A stretch of 24,285 nucleotides of DNA from Branchiostoma floridae (lineage: Eukaryota > Chordata > Leptocardii > Amphioxiformes > Branchiostomatidae): assembly GCF_000003815.2 (NCBI RefSeq), contig NW_023365861.1, forward strand, positions 1 to 24,285, in the 5' to 3' direction. The notes under the pieces were generated by a model. It did not search any database. It saw only the letters and a list, made by a program, of their open reading frames with translations, and was not told the DNA's origin. Positions within the stretch are counted from its first letter, which is position 1. Each line of letters opens with the position of its first letter. Shown here piece by piece: positions 1 to 9,657 of the stretch. The position numbers and the translations under genes are program-made.

Positions 1-183
1 CACAACTGTATTCTAACTTACCAATAACGGATATTCTTCCCATAAGCGTGAAGAACAATAAATATTATTAGGGAGCCTTGTGACAAGTGTGAAATGATAT
101 GCAGACAATAATGTGTCTCTGTAAATTATAATGTTTCTTACTGTTTTTAAGAATTTTCCTTTCTGTTGTTTACACTCTCCCAG

Positions 184-393
184 GAATCTCGGCTTGGGGG
201 TTTCATCTATGTTTGCTCGATTAGGTGGCATCATTTCCCCCTTCATAGCCTTGCTGGTAGACACGTGGAAGCCCCTCCCCTACATCGTGTTCGGAGGGCT
301 GTCTGTGTTAGGTGGAATTCTGTGTCTGGTGCTTCCAGAGACCCTCGGGACTCCCCTCCCACAGACACTGGAAGAAGCAGAGGACTATGGAAA
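184..393 (+). CDS. SLC22-family organic ion transporter, penultimate exon
   Basis: This exon encodes about 70 residues of a major-facilitator carrier of the SLC22 (organic cation/anion/carnitine transporter) family, a plasma-membrane transporter of small organic ions. It opens with NLGLGVSSMFARLGGI and continues through a hydrophobic stretch (TM11). A short polar loop (DTWKPLP) and a second hydrophobic stretch (TM12) follow, then the family signature LPETLGTPLPQTLEEAED. The acceptor is a pyrimidine-rich tract ending CAG at 181-183 and the donor is GTATGT at 394. The first base completes a codon begun upstream and the exon ends with two bases of a Lys codon. The gene starts left of the window, so the paralogue cannot be named. 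Confidence 0.92.
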
Positions 394-789
394 GTATGTT
401 ATTTTATTGTTTGCCATATCAGGCGCATTTCTCTATGTGTCTTTTGAGCTTTTTAGATAATCTTCCCTACAAAGCCTCTTCTTCTTCTTCATTTTCCAAT
501 TACATGTCAACTTCATTAAATTGAATTAATTTGACACGGTGAAGACGTTGGAGTGTGGGAAATTCGTTGAAATTCTGTATGACTAAATGCGGCAAACAAG
601 GATTGTTTTACGTTTACAGCGCAGGGGCAAGTTCTGGGGTGCTATGTTCTAACACCCCAGTGTTCTGACGACACTATGTTCCCCCATATTTGGTTAAGTG
701 TTTGAAGGTGCTCAGACCCAACTGGTTTTTCTCAGTGCCCCTCCCCTTTTGTAATAACATTGACGAATGCTTTATTGCTTATATTTCAG

Positions 790-913
790 GGTGGGATCAT
801 TACTGTGTCCAGTGGTCGGACATCGTGAAGATCCTGAGAACAGTAAAGAGGCAGCTCCAGACTCGCCACCGACAAATCCAGACTTTTGTGTCAGTCATGA
901 GACAGCCCTTTGA
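790..913 (+). CDS. SLC22-family transporter, last coding exon (cytoplasmic tail)
   Basis: The acceptor TATTTCAG ends at 789. The first G completes the Lys codon left open at 393, and the frame then runs to a TGA at 911-913. It encodes a hydrophilic tail of about 40 residues (VGSLLCPVVGHRE, then a Pro/Asp/Ser-rich part) with no membrane segment, as expected for the cytoplasmic C-terminus of an SLC22 carrier. The last four residues are ETAL. This fits the class I PDZ-ligand pattern (Thr at -2, hydrophobic at 0), a type of tail known from some renal SLC22 members; PDZ binding itself is inference. The 396-bp intron before this exon shows no other feature. Confidence 0.85.
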
Positions 914-1660
914 CCCTTGAAAAGTTTTAGTCTCTTTATAATTAAGCAACGGTGTTTCTACGTTTTATACTAAAAGCTCCAGGGTGAAGTGGGAGGTCAA
1001 GTATTCCAAGTTTAAAGTTACTTCCTTATTTTGTGAAGTGGGTTCGTTTTCAGAAGTTACAATAGATGGATTTGTATCTTATGATTATTATCTTTTAAGG
1101 TGCAATTGTTGAGCAGTCAAGTTTGAGCGACGAATTATTTCAAAGGGAAAGAGCATTCCTCCACAAAAGCTCTTGAAGCATATACTAGGTTCATTAAAAT
1201 CTATTCTACATTTCCCTACCCTCGAAAAAAGAGGTCACTTGCTTAAATGCCATTGGTTCCATAGTTGGAACAAACACTGCCATCTCTAGTGGATAGCAAA
1301 CATTTTATTGCCTACTCATGCACATTAGCTGATCATAGAATACAGTTTCCTTCTTCAGCACCGTATATGTGTCCGGAATCGGAGTCTAGTTATTTTCCAC
1401 CATGCAGTGACACACTGAAAAGGTATGGGCATACTGTAATAAGCCTACTTGTAATCGTTTTTCCAGCTAGCTGTTTATAAAGTACGTGCAGCGTCATTGA
1501 TTTGGTTAGGGATAACGTTACCGCCAGCTATGCCTGCTAAGGGCTCGTGTTGCAGTACTTCAGTTAGCCGCTCACTCCATGTATAGTCTTAATTCTTCCC
1601 TACACCTGTTTCTACCGGTGGCTGTGACCGCTAAACGGCCGAATAAAGATTTAACAGACC
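914..1660 (+). other. Presumed 3'UTR of the SLC22 gene
   Basis: This AT-rich stretch after the transporter stop contains no convincing coding exon on either strand. An ATTAAA-like element occurs near 1192 and a canonical AATAAA at 1642-1647. Taking the AATAAA as the poly(A) signal would give a 3'UTR of roughly 750 nt. The end point is approximate. Confidence 0.4.
1642..1647 (+). terminator. Candidate poly(A) signal AATAAA, SLC22 gene
   Basis: This is a perfect AATAAA hexamer about 730 nt downstream of the transporter stop codon, with GT-rich sequence (TTGAGTGTGTTGTGTTGTTC) about 50 bases further on. It is the best candidate on this strand before the convergent gene begins. Transcript data would be needed to confirm its use. 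Confidence 0.4.
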
Positions 1661-1877
1661 GCCCAACGGATTTCATAAATCACGTGTCAGATTGCTTTCT
1701 TGAGTGTGTTGTGTTGTTCTTGTAAATTATATTTTACATCTTGTGTCATATACATCATGGTCGCTGTATGGTCAATTAGCGATCACAGTAGAATGATTCT
1801 TAGCAAATAGACTGTAGTACAAACAACAAGTATTTCACTCAAAAACACACAGAAACAAACCGATCACATTTTGTGAA

Positions 1878-1883
1878 TTTTAA
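1878..1883 (-). terminator. Candidate poly(A) signal ATTAAA, mucin-like gene
   Basis: On the minus strand this reads ATTAAA. It is followed 15-40 bases downstream by a T/GT-rich run (GTTTGTTTCTGTGTGTTTTT), the usual arrangement of hexamer plus downstream element. It lies about 490 nt past the stop codon of the minus-strand gene. Cleavage near 1860 would leave only about 200 bp between the two convergent genes. Confidence 0.45.
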
Positions 1884-2374
1884 TGCTTCATTTCCTTATC
1901 GGCAATCACACAGTTCTAGCTCTAGAAACACAGCACACAAACATTCATAGACGTTTTTTTACATTGCACCTTGGTGACGTCAGCCGCTACGACAGATGTT
2001 ATATCAAGAATCCCGCATGTTTAAACGTAACGACTGGACACCACATTTGGTACAGACAAGCAACAATCCGTAAAGTCCATCTCACAACATCGCACAAGCA
2101 CCTTCTGTGTCCACGACGGCCCTCCCGCCAACCCCACCTGTCATCCCCCTCTCTATGATGGTATGAGAGGTCCCCTATCTACTACTAATTTACTTCATAA
2201 GAAGTCGTCGTCAATATTGTTGGCCATTCAGTCTGGTGTGTTATCCTTCTCGTTATGGTAGGCCCCGTGGTTAGTTGGATAGGTTTCTATACACACTACT
2301 GCCGATAAAGGAAACCTAGACTAAAGATTCCGTAGTCGTTGTCCTTGTTAGAGTGGTCGGGTCGGGTCGGGAGT
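1884..2374 (-). other. Presumed 3'UTR of the mucin/VWF-like gene
   Basis: This stretch lies between the stop codon at 2375-2377 and the candidate poly(A) signal. No conserved coding pattern is visible on either strand. A short GGGTC-type tandem (three to four copies, about 2355-2371) sits immediately after the stop. Confidence 0.45.
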
Positions 2375-2473
2375 TTACTCTTCAGGTTCGCATTGGGTCT
2401 CCTCGCAAGTACAGGCGGTGGCGATGGCGAACTTGCGCTTGATGGTGGAGCCGTCTCCGCAGCCAAATTGGAC
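2375..2473 (-). CDS. Cystine-knot C-terminus, last exon
   Basis: The acceptor TTTCAG precedes GTCCAATTTGGC and the frame runs to TAA (2377-2375), giving 32 residues: VQFGCGDGSTIKRKF, then TACTCEETQCEPEE. The ending C-x-C-(x)4-C is the end of a C-terminal cystine knot (CTCK) as in VWF and gel-forming mucins, where it makes the first disulfide dimers. The exon begins in phase 0 and follows directly on the exon at 2817-2933. Confidence 0.92.
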   Translation of the reverse strand, partial: VQFGCGDGSTIKRKFAIATACTCEETQCEPEE

Positions 2474-2816
2474 CTGAAATGAGTGGGAAAGTAGGTTTAG
2501 ACAAACATGAATTGTAATTTTCCATAGCAACAGGTCTATGATTCGTAGATCGTTACCCATCTTGCCCGCTAAAAAAGGAAACGGAATAAATGCTAAATGC
2601 TACTGTATAGTTACTTCATGGTACGAGATGTTGTTGTAGACATATCCATGTGATCCGTAAATTTGAAGTGGCCCCAGGCCTTTTAGGTAATTATATATAT
2701 GGCCCTCTTTGGTCAATATTGACCATGTTACGGTAGTGACAATTTACTATTCACTAAGAACTATTTTTCTTACACATTTAACTATAAGCTGTGAAAACTG
2801 AAAGACAGGTCCTTAC

Positions 2817-2933
2817 CTCGATGTCCTTGGTCTCGCTGGCGGTACAACAGTTACAGCTCTTCTCGTACTTGTTGCTGTAGAGGCTGTAAATGGACTTGGA
2901 CTGACACACACCCTCGCACGTGGCCAAGTTGAT
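2817..2933 (-). CDS. Cystine-knot (CTCK) core exon
   Basis: This exon has 39 codons, phase 0 at both ends, acceptor TAG and donor GTAAGG. It contains TCEGVCQSKSIYSLYSN, matching the C-x-G-x-C-x-S-...-Y segment of mucin CTCK domains, followed by SCNCCTASETKDIE. The C-x-C-C cluster is the place where the inter-chain cysteine of dimerising mucin and VWF knots lies, so dimer formation is a reasonable inference. Confidence 0.93.
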
Positions 2934-3143
2934 CTACGTGAAGAAAGTGAGAAATGACAATGTTATATTTAGATCGTAATACACACATACATAAATAATG
3001 GCGAACAGAAACTCATCACAAGTTAACTCTTTAATGGTAAATTTCAATCAAAGCAGAGGGCAAGTTTCGGTTGTTAAAAATATGTTGTAAGCAAGACTGT
3101 TTCAAGTTACCAAAGAGTAAATATCTACAGAGAAATGACTTAC

Positions 3144-3256
3144 CTGAGTGGAGGATTGGCAATCAATCACAACACCAGTTGGCTCGCCGTTCTTGTATTG
3201 ACGCTTGCGCATGTACATGTACTTGACTTCCGATTGGACAGAGCAGCCGGCAACAC
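3144..3256 (-). CDS. Start of the CTCK domain
   Basis: The exon is 113 nt long. Its first two bases complete an Arg codon begun at 3540, followed by 37 codons: VAGCSVQSEVKYMYMRKR and TGVVIDCQSSTQ. It supplies the first two cysteines of the knot and a basic strand. The acceptor is AAAG and the donor GTAAGT. Spacing from the second cysteine to the next exon matches mucin-type CTCK domains. Confidence 0.9.
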
Positions 3257-3539
3257 CTTTAAGTGGAGAGACAAAAGGAAAACGTCAGTTTGACAGAAAT
3301 TCAAGACGTCGAAGACATCAAAATGGTGACCAAACAGTAACTTAGTAATTCTGAAAATGATTAGTAGCAGGAAAAGATAAACCGATATATCCTATAGAAT
3401 AGAGATGAATATCCTGTAGCCTTTTTCACTTCTCCAGCCTAGGGCACCTTACTCCCTAGGCATAACGTCCCGCGAGGGGCTTTGCCCAGTATTATGTTGA
3501 TGTAGGTCTTACATGCATATAATAAAGAGAAATACTTAC

Positions 3540-3764
3540 GTGGCATGTCACAATACTGGCAGCAGCCATCCTCGTCGTACTTGAGGAACTCCGGCGGGCA
3601 CGTGTCGTCAACAGGCTTACAGAAGGTGCTGAAGCAGCTCTCGTAGGCACCGTCGTCACCCTTCACACACTCGCACTTGCTGCACTTGTCATCGTTGTGA
3701 TACCAGGTCTCACCAACGCTGTACACCTTGTCCAGGACGCACTCGTTCTCACGCTTGATCTTGA
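3540..3764 (-). CDS. VWC module before the cystine knot
   Basis: This exon of 225 nt (2+74 codons+1) encodes a von Willebrand factor C module. It contains CVLDKVYSVGETWYHND, KCSKCECVKG, SCFSTFC, then CPPEFLKYDEDGCCQYC. The order C...GE.W....C..C.C......C....C....CP......CC..C is the VWC consensus. VWC modules in VWF and mucins act as flexible stalks between the D4 assembly and the knot and may bind growth factors; here only the structural role is likely. Confidence 0.92.
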
Positions 3765-4087
3765 CTGTAGTGTGATAAGATAAGTTGATGTTAGATGTGA
3801 TGGGGTCACTGATAAGGATTTAGAAGTGCCCACGAGTGACATCGATAGAATGGAAAGGCTCACTGTGGGGAGTGCAGGACAGAGGATGATCCGTGCCATG
3901 TGTTAGTAGTAGTTTTTGGTTGATTAAAAGAGTTGGAAACATACTTCAAGACTACGCCTCCTAATATTAGAATACATTTTAAAAACTGATTGTTTATTGA
4001 GTCGGAAAGCATACTTCAATATACGTAAAAAAGCTCTTGATGCAATGCTTTATGTGAAGTTTTGCAAGGAATAATGATGGTACTCAC

Positions 4088-4393
4088 CGCATTCGTACTT
4101 CTCGCAACAAGTGCTGGACTTAGAGTCGACCTTCTTGGTCTCATAGCCAGGCTCGCATGTCGGAGCAACCGGACAGTCCTCTGGGTGACAGACACACTTC
4201 TTCTGTGGGCAGCATTCGTCCTCGGAAGTAACTTCCAATGTCTCGCCAACATTGCAGTTCAGCTTAACCTCAACACACTCCTTGTGCGTGCAGTAGATTG
4301 ATCCCTCAGCCAGACACTGACATGAAGTGCATGGTCCGTTGTTCCAGGTCTCACCCAACTGGTAGCCATTGCCGTTCTTGTCGGTACACACCG
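4088..4393 (-). CDS. VWC module plus second cysteine-rich (VWC-like) module
   Basis: This exon of 306 nt (2+101 codons+1) joins in frame on both sides. The first half is a VWC module (VCTDKNGNGYQLGETWNN, CTSCQC, YCTHKEC, then DECCPQKKC). The second half (CVCHPEDCPVAPTCEPGYE, then STCCEKYEC) is the cysteine-rich segment that follows VWC in gel-forming mucins. Acceptor TTACAG, donor GTGAGT. Confidence 0.92.
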
Positions 4394-4576
4394 CTGTAAG
4401 TAGCAAATAAGTATCGATTAGTCGCAAGAAAGAACGCATGTCCTGCGATACTACAACTTTTATTGTATTATCGATACCATTATGTATTTGAAAATGCCTT
4501 ATTTCTAAGCAATCAATGGAAGTGTTCCAACCCTAACCAAATTAACCCCCTTTCACGACATTCGAAGAATACTTAC

Positions 4577-4871
4577 GGCATTCATCCACAGCAACACATT
4601 TGCCGTTGAACAAGACCTCGTCACCAGTACAGAAGCAGCCAGCGGTAGATCCCTTCGTAGCCACTGCTGTCTCATGGTTGTCACAGGTACGCTCATGGTC
4701 CGGTCCGCACTCGGTGTACTTGGTGCCAGGCTTGCACATCATCGGGCACAGGCTTCCGGAGCGCCAGTCAAGGCAGACACCGGCGATGGCGCACATGTGG
4801 GCGTAGGTAGCCAGGGCGTCGCACTCCTTGTTGAAGCTCTTGTCCATGGTCTCAACATCGAAGCGACAAGC
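4577..4871 (-). CDS. C8 (second half) and TIL domain of the D4-like assembly
   Basis: The exon is 295 nt long, phase 0 start. It opens with ACRFDVETMDKSFNKECDAL and CAIAGVCLDWRS, the conserved C8 pattern (C..d......C..l..y...C...g....W). The TIL domain follows: LCPMMCKPGTKYTECGPD, TCDNHE, GCFCTGDEVLFNGKCV, DEC. C8 and TIL pack behind a VWD domain to form the D assembly of mucins and VWF. Acceptor CCAG, donor GTAAGT. Confidence 0.93.
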
Positions 4872-4946
4872 CTGGACAATAACAGGACGGAAAACGGTTA
4901 ATTTATGTATAAAATATATCACTTACATATGACTTTGTCACATAAA

Positions 4947-5092
4947 AGTAGTAGTAGTAGTAGTAGTAGTAGCAGCAGCAGCAGCAGCAGTAGTAGTAGT
5001 GGTAGTAGTAAGAGTAGTGGTAGAGGGAAGTAGTAGTAGTGGTGGTGGTGGTAGTAGTAGTTGTAGTGGTGGTAGTAGTAGTAGTAGTGGTG

Positions 5093-5137
<45 letters not shown>

Positions 5138-5162
5138 ATAGTAGTAGTAGTAGTAGTAGTAG
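4947..5162. repeat. Trinucleotide microsatellite (AGT/AGC/GGT)n in an intron
   Basis: About 215 bp of nearly uninterrupted 3-bp periodicity: AGT repeats, a short AGC block near 4972-4989, then mixed AGT/GGT. It lies in the intron between the exons at 4577-4871 and 5233-5459. Open frames over it (poly-Ser/Gly on plus, poly-Tyr/Leu on minus) are simply products of the repeat. Confidence 0.95.
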
Positions 5163-5232
5163 GTTGTCATCATTAGGTAAACAACACTATAACTATAACA
5201 TCAACAATGGAAGATGAAAGGAAGGCACTTAC

Positions 5233-5459
5233 ATCATGGAACGGAGTCGGGTCCACAAGATGGTGACAGCCAACGAAGACTTCTCCGTAGATGACGTCAC
5301 ACTCGGGACACTCTGGTGGCACGACAGGCGGCAGGGTCGGGGCGACCTCCCAGCAGACCTCACCAGACTTCTTCCAGTCGTAGGCGAAGCGCATGGCCTC
5401 GGTAGTCACGTCACCGGTGCTCTTGCAGAAGTCGTCGCTCAAGTCGTTGTTACAGCGGC
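5233..5459 (-). CDS. End of VWD2 (D4-like) and start of C8
   Basis: The exon is 227 nt long (2+75 codons). Together with the previous exon it completes the calcium-site motif GLCGRCNNDLSDDF of a VWD domain. It then carries AYDWKKSGEVCWEVAPTLPP, a proline-rich turn, and CPECDVIYGEVFVGCHHLVD, where C8 begins. The first visible Cys of GLCG is preceded by Glu, so this VWD lacks a CGLC dithiol motif. Acceptor ATACAG, donor GTAAGT. Confidence 0.92.
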
Positions 5460-5810
5460 CTGTATAGAGAGAAAGAGTCTTCTTATATAGCTTACGGTAT
5501 AATACGGCACGTTAACACGGTAAACATAAAGAAGGGTTTAGAAAAAGACGCTGTGGTAGGCCAATATCAAATTTCCAAACAGGGCTCGGAAGGGCAGCTT
5601 TCGGGAACGAAAACTATGATTTAAAAAAAGATACCCAACTGAACAAGACGTAAAGAGAATAGCCGTGGGCAATGCCCTGTCGGGCCCCGGTTTAGAAATG
5701 TGTGGTTAGCTTTAGGAGAGGAAGGAAAAAGAACAACCGATATATTCTAGAGATAGTTACTTTAAGGAGACTAACGTGATATGTCTTGAAGAATCTTAAG
5801 TTTTACGTAC

Positions 5811-6000
5811 CACAGAGACCCTCAGTTCCGTCGTAGAAGTCGCTGATTGGCACGTTGATGGCGAATCCGTGGTTAGTGACGGAGTACTCCACACGCAGGT
5901 TGATGGTGTCGGCACGCACAGCCAGGGTCTGGCCGGAACGTTCCACAACCAGGTCTCCCACGGTGATCGGGATACCAGCCATGGCACCGTTCACCATAAC
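5811..6000 (-). CDS. VWD2 core exon (D4-like)
   Basis: The exon is 190 nt long, phase 0 start, ending one base into a Gly codon. It encodes the beta-rich middle of the VWD domain: VMVNGAMAGIPITVGDLVVE, LRVEYSVTNHGFAINVPISD, then EGLCG. The alternating hydrophobic pattern and the F.I.VP...F.....GLCG ending are typical of VWD. Acceptor TTCCAG, donor GTACGT. Confidence 0.93.
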
Positions 6001-6429
6001 CTGGAATTATGAATACACATGTTAGCATGACCCATTCATACTGTCAGTAAGTACAAGACCATGTTGTCTTTAGGAAGGAAGCAGAGCGCACACAAAACAC
6101 CACGGGATAAGATTCGTATTTCCACAACGGTTGGCTTCAGTATGTCGGTGAAATATGTTCCACATAAAAATGTATTAGTGTATACGTTTCTTTCAGAGAA
6201 TTAGAACTGAAATTTCCCCGAAATACATGTATAAGGGCGTTCTAGAGGAGTAAGTTATCTCCACAAAAAATGAAGATATAGTTTAGTTTAGTGTGTCTGT
6301 CTGTCTGTTTGGCTGTCTGTCTATGTTTCAGGCTTTTTGTAGGGAATTCATGAACCTCTGGATGAATTATGATGATATTTTTGTAATAGCTTCTAAAAAC
6401 CGTTTCTTTAAGTTTTTAAGGAGGCGTAC

Positions 6430-6653
6430 CTTCAAGTTGTCCATCAGCACAACCTCGGTGCCGTCGTACAGCACAGTGATGGCCTCCTTACAGTTAGCAC
6501 CAGACTTCTTGCACACCTGGCGGTCCTGCACCACCTCGAAGCCGTGCATGTTGGTGGAGCCGCGGGCCAGCACGTAGCTGCAGTTGGACTGGTAGTTGAA
6601 GAACTTGCCGTCGAACGTGTGGTAGTGAGGAGCGTTGAAACCATAGCAGAAGC
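6430..6653 (-). CDS. VWD2 start exon (D4-like)
   Basis: The exon is 224 nt long (2+74 codons). The start CFCYGFNAPHYHTFDGKFF is the hallmark opening of a mucin/VWF D4-type VWD domain. It continues with NCSYVLARGSTNMHGFEVV and VCKKSGANCKEAITVLYDG. Many mucin D4 domains have GDPH at the Asp-Pro autocleavage site. Here the site reads NAPH, so this cleavage should not occur. Acceptor CACCAG, donor GTACGC. Confidence 0.94.
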
Positions 6654-6931
6654 CTGGTGGCGGTGAGATCAAATACATATTAAGTGTCAACGAAACAAGT
6701 AGAGGCAGCGAGAAAAGTAGACAAAAACAAGGCGAGATGGCCGGATGATCTGATCTACAACTACTACAAATGTTACACACAGTACTGTTTTGGAATTGTG
6801 GCATAGCTTTATGTGGGAATATGAGCGAATATTGAATGTTACAAGTTGCAAACCATGACATCTTATGTAGGGCATCAAGATCAAGAAATCAATGATCAAT
6901 ACATGATGCAAACCGAAGACCAAATACTTAC

Positions 6932-7111
6932 AGTTAGTGCACTCCTCTGGAGCGACGCACTTTCCGTTCTTCATGACCATGTTGTCTGGGCAGAAGCAGC
7001 CAGACACCTGTGCAACGCTGCACTCAGTCACCTCGTCCATCATGTTCTCACAAGTGGTCGGGCAGCCAGGACCGGCCTCACGCCAGATCATCGGGTACTC
7101 GCACTTGCCAG
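6932..7111 (-). CDS. TIL domain between VWD1 and VWD2
   Basis: The exon is 180 nt long (2+59 codons+1), an in-frame phase-1 module. It encodes GKCEYPMIWREAGPGCPTTC, TECSVAQVSGCFCPDNMVMK, NGKCVAPEEC. This is the trypsin-inhibitor-like cysteine-rich (TIL) consensus (C....P...C........C.C.....G.CV....C), in its usual place after C8 in a D assembly. Acceptor CGTAG, donor GTAAGT. Confidence 0.93.
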
Positions 7112-7343
7112 CTACGAATTAAAATAAAAGATTAGGTAAACAAGTAAGGGACTTTCATCCCGTGGAAGGTTCCTTCACTGAAAAGTTACAATGGTTGTTT
7201 AAGAACATGAAAGATATCTTTGAATACGTGTATAGGAAACTTAAGCCTTTGTGGCTGTTCTTCGTTGCTAAATTTCGCTCCAAGCATAGAAAATTACAAC
7301 CGAATCACAGAAAGGTATATGTAAGAAATATAAATGAACTTAC

Positions 7344-7537
7344 GACAACGCTTTGGTGTTCTCCAGTCCAATCTGACTCCTGCATTCATGCAGCTGGTAG
7401 CGTATGACGTCATAGAGCAGCATCTGCACTCTTCGCCAGATTCTCCCTTCTCCAGGCATGAGCAGACGTCTTCCAGACACATTTGGTAGTAACTGTCCAC
7501 TGGTTCAGTACCGTGACAGAAGGAGAAGGCTCCAGAG
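7344..7537 (-). CDS. C8 domain of the first D assembly
   Basis: The exon is 194 nt long (1+64 codons+1). It encodes SGAFSFCHGTEPVDSYYQMC, EDVCSCLEKGESGEECRCC, YATSCMNAGVRLDWRTPKRC. Spacing F..C.....p..yy..C..d.C.C.......C.C......y...C...g....WR....C is the C8 signature. Acceptor CCTAG, donor GTAAGT; both junctions restore the frame. Confidence 0.92.
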
Positions 7538-7946
7538 CTAGGGGTAAGATCATAAGAAGTGTAAATTTTGTATGAACTTCTTTCACGATATGTTTGAAAC
7601 TTTACATTCAACAATTATGAAACAAGAAGAGAGTAGAATTAAACAGACAGAAGCAATATATACAAATATCCTGACTCCCGACATTCGAAGCCGCGCCGAT
7701 TTCGGACCGCCAGCTCACAAATCTAAACCGTTCGGCCAAAAGGCGTAAAGCAGTTTGCATGGTCAGTTTAGGAGTCCTTGAACCCACTGTTACAGTTAGT
7801 CGGCTACTTGGAAGCTTTCGGGACTGACGTTGCCCTCATAGCTTGTTATTCAGAAGTGTTCGAGCTCTCGCGACTAGTCGTATCATTGTGGTGTATAAGA
7901 TGTGATGATACAATCTTTTCATGTTTAAAGTAAAAAAGAAACGTAC

Positions 7947-8111
7947 CTGTCCACGAGGTCCTTGCAGAGTTTGGCGGCCTTGCTGGCACGGTCGGAGTCA
8001 GCCAGGCACGTCTTCGGTGCCTCACAAGTGGCGGCCGTGTCCGCGATCCAGCTGTTCATGAACGTACCGACGTTTGTCACCACCATGTTGCTGCTTGAAG
8101 TGAAGTCATCC
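7947..8111 (-). CDS. VWD1 end and C8 start
   Basis: The exon is 165 nt long (1+54 codons+2). It continues the VWD sequence after GLCGVYNDKPK with DDFTSSSNMVVTNVGTFMN, SWIADTAATCEAPKTCLAD and KLCKDLVD. The D.f....G.......F..sW......C pattern is the normal link from VWD to C8 in D assemblies. Acceptor TTTCAG, donor GTACGT. Confidence 0.92.
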
Positions 8112-8534
8112 CTGAAAACCAAGTCAAAGTGTATCTTTAATATCTTTGCTTCGTATTGAGCAGACTGATGGATTTCTCAGTGGTTTAGCGTCATGCTAAA
8201 AGTGTCGGCCCATGCATTTGATCAATCCATTGGAAAATGTTTGTAGCTCACGAAATGAACATTACCATATACGTTACAATACTGTATATTTAATGTCTTT
8301 GATTAGTATTGAACAACATTATAGACTGTGTTATGCCAAGAAATTGTGGGACCAGGTTATCGCTTTCAAGAAAAGCTCCGAATGTGATGAACCACTTGAT
8401 CAAGTTTAAGTCAAGGGATTGTCAGGTCTTACCACATAGGCAATTGCCAATACGATATTTTCCCATTTTTAGCAGAATTTAAAAAAAAAAAGTAAACCTT
8501 CTGTATCAACGCCAAGAGAAAAATATGAGCTTAC

Positions 8535-8667
8535 TTTGGCTTGTCGTTGTAGACACCGCATAGACCGCATGTCTTACCCAGCATCCTCTGGTCCACAACA
8601 ATGCGAGCCTCCTGGCCGCACCAGTACACGGTCAGACCGATATCAGCGGTGATCACGTACTGGTTAC
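8535..8667 (-). CDS. VWD1 calcium-site exon with CGLC motif
   Basis: The exon is 133 nt long (2+43 codons+2). It encodes NQYVITADIGLTVYWCGQEA, then VVDQRMLGKTCGLCGVYNDK. The CGLCG-x-YND motif is the VWD calcium-binding site, and its CGLC dithiol is the motif linked with multimerisation in VWF and mucin D domains. Acceptor CCCAG, donor GTAAGC. Confidence 0.93.
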
Positions 8668-9154
8668 CTGGGTAGGGACAGTCCACATGTCTTCAAACAT
8701 ATTCTCTATAGCGAGTTATGATAATACCTATTGCATATTTCTGGTTTTGTAGGGTGTGGTAGAGTAGTTCTATTTTGCTGTGATGTAAGCTACTTTGTTC
8801 CAAACGGTTGTTGTTTAAATTTTGTTAGAATATCAAGACCTCGTGCACTCTGACAGTTAATATTTCTCAATTGTTGCTGTTCTTTTCATCTTACATTTTC
8901 TACACTTGTATATCCCTTCCTCATTGATCAAAAGCTCCGCCTAGCAATGTGAAGTACAACTGCAATGATCCACACTATGCTAGTGTCTAATCAACTATGT
9001 GTTCCTTTACTTAACTAAAATTTCTTTACTTTATTTATGTGCGAAACCAACAAACAAGCAAACAAGTTCAGCATAAGAGTACGCGAGTATGATGCATCGA
9101 TACTGTCCTCAAACAAACTATACAATGACAGAAAACACTGGATTATTTTCTTAC

Positions 9155-9319
9155 CAGGGGCAGACACGGTAACTCCAGACAGACCGTTGGACAGGGACGA
9201 GAACTGGCTCGGTGCCACGGCGTTCGAGTTGTAGTCGATGCTCTCACCGGAGCCGCGCAGCACGAAGACATCAGATCCAACCGTGACCTTCAGCCAGGTG
9301 CCGTCAAGACGGCGGTTCA
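9155..9319 (-). CDS. VWD1 middle exon
   Basis: The exon is 165 nt long (2+54 codons+1). It encodes NRRLDGTWLKVTVGSDVFVL, then a Ser-rich stretch and LSGVTVSAPG, the strands between the N-terminal VWD segment and the GLCG motif. Acceptor TTCTCAG, donor GTAAGA. Its start joins in frame (Val) to the donors of both copies of the upstream exon at 9658-9774 and 10170-10286. Confidence 0.88.
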
Positions 9320-9657
9320 CTGAGAAGAACAAAAATGGCGTCATTAAACATAACTCATAAGAACCAGTGGAATACAGAACGAGAACTACATGTGCTAACA
9401 GTATCAGTCTGGAAATGTGTTTCTTCTTATATACCGTCTTTTCACAACCATGTATAGCTATAATTCACATGATCATATCCTTACATATCCCTACTATAAA
9501 AGTGAAAGGGTATATGATACTAGCGTTGGCAGCGTTGTCAGTCACAGTTTAATTGCTTATATGATCATAACTGACTTGCTGGCAAATTTTCCAGGTACAA
9601 AAGACAGAGAGGCTCCATTCGTGGGTACACTTTGATACAGTGGAATCTTCAGCATAC

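Larger units (their letters stand above)
2474..9154 (-). other. Larger introns of the carboxyl half without further features
   Basis: Introns longer than 300 bp in this part are 2474-2816, 3765-4087, 4872-5232 (microsatellite), 5460-5810, 6001-6429, 7538-7946, 8112-8534 and 8668-9154. Apart from the microsatellite I see no exon, RNA gene or recognisable mobile element in them. The open frames they contain are short and lack family patterns. Confidence 0.6.

Noticed and set aside
131-460. Plus-strand frame starting at Met 131 as a complete small protein
   Set aside because: The real exon starts at 184 after a clear acceptor. The codons before it are a pyrimidine-rich intron end, and those after 393 are intron.
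1883-2158. Plus-strand open frame of about 90 codons
   Set aside because: No family pattern, and it overlaps the candidate 3'UTR of the minus-strand gene. Composition looks non-coding.
4919-5217. Poly-Ser/Gly (plus) and poly-Tyr/Leu (minus) open frames
   Set aside because: They are made by the trinucleotide microsatellite and lie in an intron.
7162-7407. Plus-strand open frame across an intron and exon border
   Set aside because: It is antisense to the C8 exon at 7344-7537 and has no recognisable domain.
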